NCBI RefSeq assembly: GCF_020080835.1
Contig: NC_058158.1
Span: 124,001-188,000 of the forward strand
Direction of reading: 5' to 3'
DNA: 64,000 nt
Source of the DNA: Cotesia glomerata
Lineage: Eukaryota; Arthropoda; Insecta; Hymenoptera; Braconidae
The notes under the pieces are model-generated. The model did no database searches. It was not told where the DNA came from and was given only the letters and a program-made list of their open reading frames with translations. Below, piece after piece: positions 59,201 to 64,000 of this stretch. The position numbers were made by a program, and so were the translations under genes. Numbering within the stretch: the first letter of the stretch is position 1; each line of letters opens with the position of its first letter.

Positions 59201-60900
59201 ATTTATTTTATTCGTTATTATATTAAATTTTTAAATATAAAAAATAATAACGTTTGTCTAAATTACTCCAAGTCAAAAAAAAAAAAAAAAATTAAAATTT
59301 GTTGTTTGAATAAATTTTCATAAGCAATAATATATCGTCGGTCACGCAGGGATTATTTTCGTTGCATGCTTATGAGTGACACGACGAATTTATTAAATTC
59401 AATTTGTGTGTATCACATGTGATTCTTTAACTTTATATCGTTATAAATAATGAAACATGTCAACTTTTAAAATTCTTTTAGTCAAGCCAACAATAAATCA
59501 ATGTATTTTTCAATTATTATTAATAGAAATTGAAATATAAAAATAAAAAAAAAATTAATTAAAGTTGTTATTTATATGAGAATGAGAATAAGTCTCCTAT
59601 CCCAATCAGTTAAAGTTAAATTGATCCATATTTTGGGTTATAAATTACTTACACACAGACATTACAATATTTGCCATTATATCTCAGTAACTCTGTATAT
59701 TTATTAGGGCCCAACATTTCACTTTGACAGCTATATAATAAAACTCCTGTTCATATTACAGTATATATACTCGTCATCATCATTCAGCCCTTGCAGTATC
59801 ATGTTAATTTATATAAATACTATATCATGCCCTTTATACTCTTTCAATGGAGCATCATTACTCTACCGGACTTTGGATTTATAATTTTTTTTTTTTATTT
59901 ATTCATTAACTCAACAATAAACAATTTATTTATTAATTTACAATACATAATATTATAATATATGACTAAACTTTTAACGATAAAAAAGAAGATTTTCCCG
60001 AGTCATCATTATTGCATCCTGTCGATATATTAAAAAAGTATAAAAACAGAATGACACACAAGCGTTAAAAATGTCCATCTCATCATATTAATATCTATTT
60101 ATTCGAAAAGTCTCGCGCCTGCTCCGATTAGCCACACGCTGATGGAAATCTTGTATATAAAACGAGCCTCCACGTATTGTCAATGGGTAAGGATGCTTTG
60201 ATGACACTCTATATGGTGAGAATAATATACAATGATTATTGTATTGGTGATAAACTGTACGGGTAAATTCATTTTTATTTGATGTGTATCATCTAAGATC
60301 GTAGATGGTAGATCGGGGCGGGGTGTGAAACATATATAATTTTTGAATAGTTATAAGTTGTTATAATAATATATAGACTGCTGGAAGGCCTTTCGACTTT
60401 CGACGGGTGTGCTGTACAACATTTTGTAAAATTCGTCACAGAATAAGTGAACACACAGATCCAATAGACTATCTCAAGGGCTCTCTGAATGGACTCTTGA
60501 TGACTTGATATTGTTGTCAGATTCAACAAAGCAACAGGGCTTTGATGACAAAATCATCCTAGCTCATTCTTTATGTTATATAATAACAATAATAAAAATA
60601 ATAATGTAAGCTAGTTCATATTTCAGAATCTAATTTATCGTTTATTAACGCACCATTATTATTTTTTTTTTTTTTTACACAACATTATCTTTGTACAAAA
60701 AATATATCTATATTACCAAATACAAGATATGTTTGATTAAATAATTAAATAATTATTTTGTTACGACACACGACGAAATACAAAATTTCACAATTCGGAA
60801 AACTTATAATAAAGTATACATATATTAATAATGGGTGTGAAAAAAAGGAGGGGTAGAATTTTGGCACATTAATAAATATAAAAAATGAAAAGTGGATGTA

Positions 60901-62010
60901 TGTAGATAAAAATATGAGAGTGTGTGTGAATAAAAAGTGATTCGTGTGTGGTCTATAAGATGGTGGGTTCTTCACCTTGCGAACAAGCAGTCGGTTCCTT
61001 TGATGTTCTACCTAGAGGCATTGGTGGGAGTAACTTATTCCTTTCTTTATCGGTTTATCCTCCTCAGACTCACCTCGATCCATATATACTCATCCTACTT
61101 GGATTATTTTCTAATAATTTTTTCATTCTTTTCTTCTATTATTTCTACATACATTTGTATAAATACACCTGCTAATTTATGTTTTTTCATTTTTTCCTCA
61201 ACAACTCCTTGACAAGTATGTATACAACAACAACAACAGCAAATAATTATAAATAAACTGACAGACTGTCTTAATCCATTAATAAAGAATAATCACAAAT
61301 AAATGATAGACGTTAAAGTTAAATGTTGTATGTAATTATATTATATTCTATATGTTTTTGGTTTAAGTTTAAGTTTAAGTTTAGATACGAGGAGGATATG
61401 TCTATCGATTGTATATAGTATGTAGCTCAACCAAACAAAGTCGTCGTCGGCAAAGCGAGCGGATAATTGGAAGATGATACACCACGTGGCGTGAGGCAGA
61501 CGCGCCACGCGGTAATTGCTTGTGTAATTCTTAATTTCACGTCACACCAGGGATTCCCTCAGGCAGATTTGCTTGTTTCGAAATATACCAAGTATCTGCT
61601 TAACTGATATCCTCAATCTCGTCATATACATGATACTTACGCCCTAAATATCGATAAAAAAAAATATACCGAGGCTCTCTTGATTGCAATTCTCGATTAA
61701 ATTCTTAAAGAGTATTAAATCATTTTTAAAAATGAAATTATCTTTTAAAAAATTTATCTAAATAAATTCCAAGCTTATAAAAATAATTTGTCCTGCTCTT
61801 ACGTATTAAATTTAGTAGAATATGCGGTTGATGAGACTTTAACGGTATAATAAAAAACAGTTGACTATGATGGTGATAATGCCGCCGACGCGAATATAAG
61901 TTTTGCCGGCATAGCAGTAGCCGCTCACTCTTTAATGACATTTTCTAATCTCGCGACACGTTCTTGGATTATTTTTCTTTTATTACCATTAGTTTGTTGT
62001 CATGGTGTAT

Positions 62011-62047
<37 letters not shown>

Positions 62048-64000
62048 AATACAATAATAGCTAAAACTGAAGCTATTGTTGCCAGAGTTAGAGTAAGAAT
62101 CTAAGAGTCTAAGAGTCGTTACAGAGTCAGAGTGAAAGATTGCGGTGAGAAAATTTGCATGTAATAGTAGACGAGATACTGAGCCTTAATTTTTTCGAGG
62201 GATTAATTGCCGAGTGCCGAGTGCCGAGCGCTGTTAAAGTGCCGCGGAATCAGCATCAACATAATAAACAGAAACACGGACGCGGACGAACTTTTTCATC
62301 ATTATAGAACGATATTATGCGCCATCAGGTTTGATGTTGATGCTTTAGCTGTTGCACTTGGTACTCGCGGAAACCTCCGACAATTTACGTGCTGTGATGG
62401 TGAATAAAGTTCAGAAGGGGTGAGGGAGATATAATAGAGGGTATACTGAGTTAAAGCAGGTCGTCAAATAACAGAATAAACTTATAAGTCTCTCTGAATT
62501 ACGGGATTTCGTTGATTGCTTACTTGAATAATCTCCATTGCTCCTTCATCCTGCTTCCATCTCTAAATAACTATACATGTACATTTATTATTATAAATGA
62601 TAATATCACATGATGATTGTCCTCGTGTCTTTCATGGCCATGTCTTGCTTTGATCTTTTACCTAGCTTACATCAAAAAATAATAAACCATTATCTCTGTC
62701 CTAGTGTATAAAAATCCACGAACGATATTAAGAATAATACAATATTTAGTATTTAATTTATATTCTTGGTTATTTATATTTTTAAATAATCTTTCTCTTC
62801 AATCATTTTAATTATATTTCATATTCAAAATGTCTTCCTTAAACTTTCTTATTCATTATTATATAATATACGGAGTAGATTGTTTAGTAATTTCTGGTTG
62901 AGATATTTTCAAATAAATATAATTATTTATCGTTATTATAGTTATAATTGTTATAAAATAAAAATAATATTAAATGTTAAATGATTTCGTGTCAATGAAC
63001 CATTACCAAAATTTTAAAATTCATCATGATTGTCGGTAATAATCGTAAATATATTTATATCACACATCGCGGATACCAGCGCAGTTAAGGTATACACTAA
63101 AACCACCAATTTGCCACGAGAATCACACCATTTTAGAATTCTATTTGCACTTAAAATTTTACTGTTTTACATCACGATATTCCAGAACAGACAAAAGACA
63201 AAAATGTTATTATTCAAAATCAAAATTAAACTCTCAACACGAACCAACTTTAAACTTGTAATAAATATATATATAAAAGAAAGCTTATTTTATATTTTAT
63301 GATTTAATTTAATTCCAATAACATATATATTATATGAAATATTAAACATTAAATCAGAATTTAAATTCATTTTATTACAATTAAATTAATCTCATCAGAC
63401 AAATTTTTATGAGAATAATTTTTAATCAAGTAGAAAAAGAATTAATGGTCAGACGTCAGTGGAATTCTTCAATCTCAGATATAGATTTATATCTATTGGG
63501 TGATTAAATTTTCACTGATGGTTTGTAATAATTTAATTAAAAAGACTTTTAATGTCAACATGTCTATCTACTATTTATCGATCCAAGTCAAAGATATCTA
63601 TAATATAAAAAATATGGCTCCCCGTCTTTATTAATCCGCAAAAATTACCCACGTTAAAATTTCTTAAAACAATATCTCAAGTACAATAATTTCTCAAAAC
63701 AAAATTTATCACAACATAAATTAATCTGACGAAAATTAATCATTTACGCGAAAATGCTTATATATCTTCAACATTAACATGGCCCTTTTATCATGGTTTT
63801 TGTGTGTATTTATCTAAAAATAGACCAACACATGATCAATAAATATTTAAATAAATTTTTGTATAAGAAAATTTTTGTATAATAGCTAATAAATTTTGAT
63901 AATGAGAAATAAAAACAGTAAAAAATTTTGCGTCGATGCGTCAAAAAATTTTTATGTTAAATATTTAATACTTTTTTGTGTTAATTTAACACAATAAATA
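60901..64000. other. Right end of window; no gene supported
   Basis: Mostly AT-rich. A GC-balanced stretch at about 60950-61085 keeps two plus-strand frames open (60937-61212, 60948-61175) without recognisable domains. Another GC-richer zone at about 62195-62410 contains three GCCGAGT-type units (62209-62229) and a 66-codon frame starting with a non-ATG codon. After 62.5 kb the sequence is low-complexity AT-rich DNA. C15 or slouch, expected neighbours in the insect NK cluster, were not seen. Confidence 0.45.
62013..62043. repeat. (AT)n microsatellite
   Basis: Fifteen AT units and a terminal A, the longest TA dinucleotide run noticed in the window. Confidence 0.92.

Larger units (their letters stand above)
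53421..60900. other. ladybird upstream flank; no gene seen
   Basis: AT-rich, with a (GAAT)6 run, a (GT)n run, a long TA palindrome and modestly GC-richer patches at about 54090-54260 and 55660-55760. Short frames lack recognisable domains. A single Tinman-like TCAAGTG lies at 56583-56589, within chance expectation. Confidence 0.5.

Noticed and set aside
60937..61212. Two overlapping plus-strand frames near 61 kb
   Set aside because: Both are open over the same GC-balanced stretch, neither shows a domain, and both end in hydrophobic AT-rich residues. No resemblance to C15 or slouch was seen.
61362..61384. TTTAAG hexamer run as telomere-like repeat
   Set aside because: The unit is TTTAAG, not the insect TTAGG, and only about three copies are present.

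Overview
The window looks like animal nuclear DNA from an AT-rich insect genome. It is strongly A+T-biased, dense in homopolymer and microsatellite tracts, with short (86-88 bp) and long (1-17 kb) spliceosomal introns. The three genes are the insect NK homeobox cluster. The composition and compact introns would suit a parasitoid wasp (Hymenoptera), but that is an inference; only the insect-type NK cluster is seen directly.

Layout: (1) 1-8.7 kb holds no supportable gene, apart from a GC-richer, CCAA-repeat block at 1-1.2 kb. (2) 9022-10338 (+) is tinman (NK4/Nkx2-5 class): three exons, 380 aa. (3) 10.3-14.2 kb is intergenic, with candidate tinman/bagpipe control elements. (4) 14593-16849 (+) is bagpipe (NK3/Nkx3.2): three exons, 368 aa, with an intron inside the homeodomain at residue 53. 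(5) 16.85-34.2 kb has no convincing gene but carries a series of GC-richer islands with short tandem repeats, three copies of a Pho/YY1-like ATGGCGGC motif and two CTCF-like motifs. (6) 34363-52697 (-) is ladybird (Lbx family): two coding exons split by a 16.7 kb intron, 537 aa. (7) 52.7-64 kb is the ladybird upstream flank, with no supported gene.

Tin, bap and lb are neighbouring homeodomain transcription factors. In Drosophila they specify dorsal/cardiac mesoderm (tin), visceral muscle (bap) and subsets of heart and muscle cells (lb), with tin upstream of bap and lb. Tin and bap are in tandem here; lb is on the other strand, convergent toward bap. Neither C15 nor slouch was seen.

The most interesting points are: a tinman protein with a vertebrate Nkx2-5-like layout (TN motif, homeodomain, NK2-specific domain, C-terminal IQRLW); upstream AUGs just before all three genes, including a three-codon uORF one base before tin and a start-stop element before bap; a bagpipe homeodomain intron with an almost pure-A 3' end and an 8-base repeat at its borders; and the Pho-like motif cluster between bap and lb. 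No mobile element, CRISPR array, tRNA or rRNA gene could be supported. Statements about motif enrichment use my rough estimate of base composition, not a computed value.
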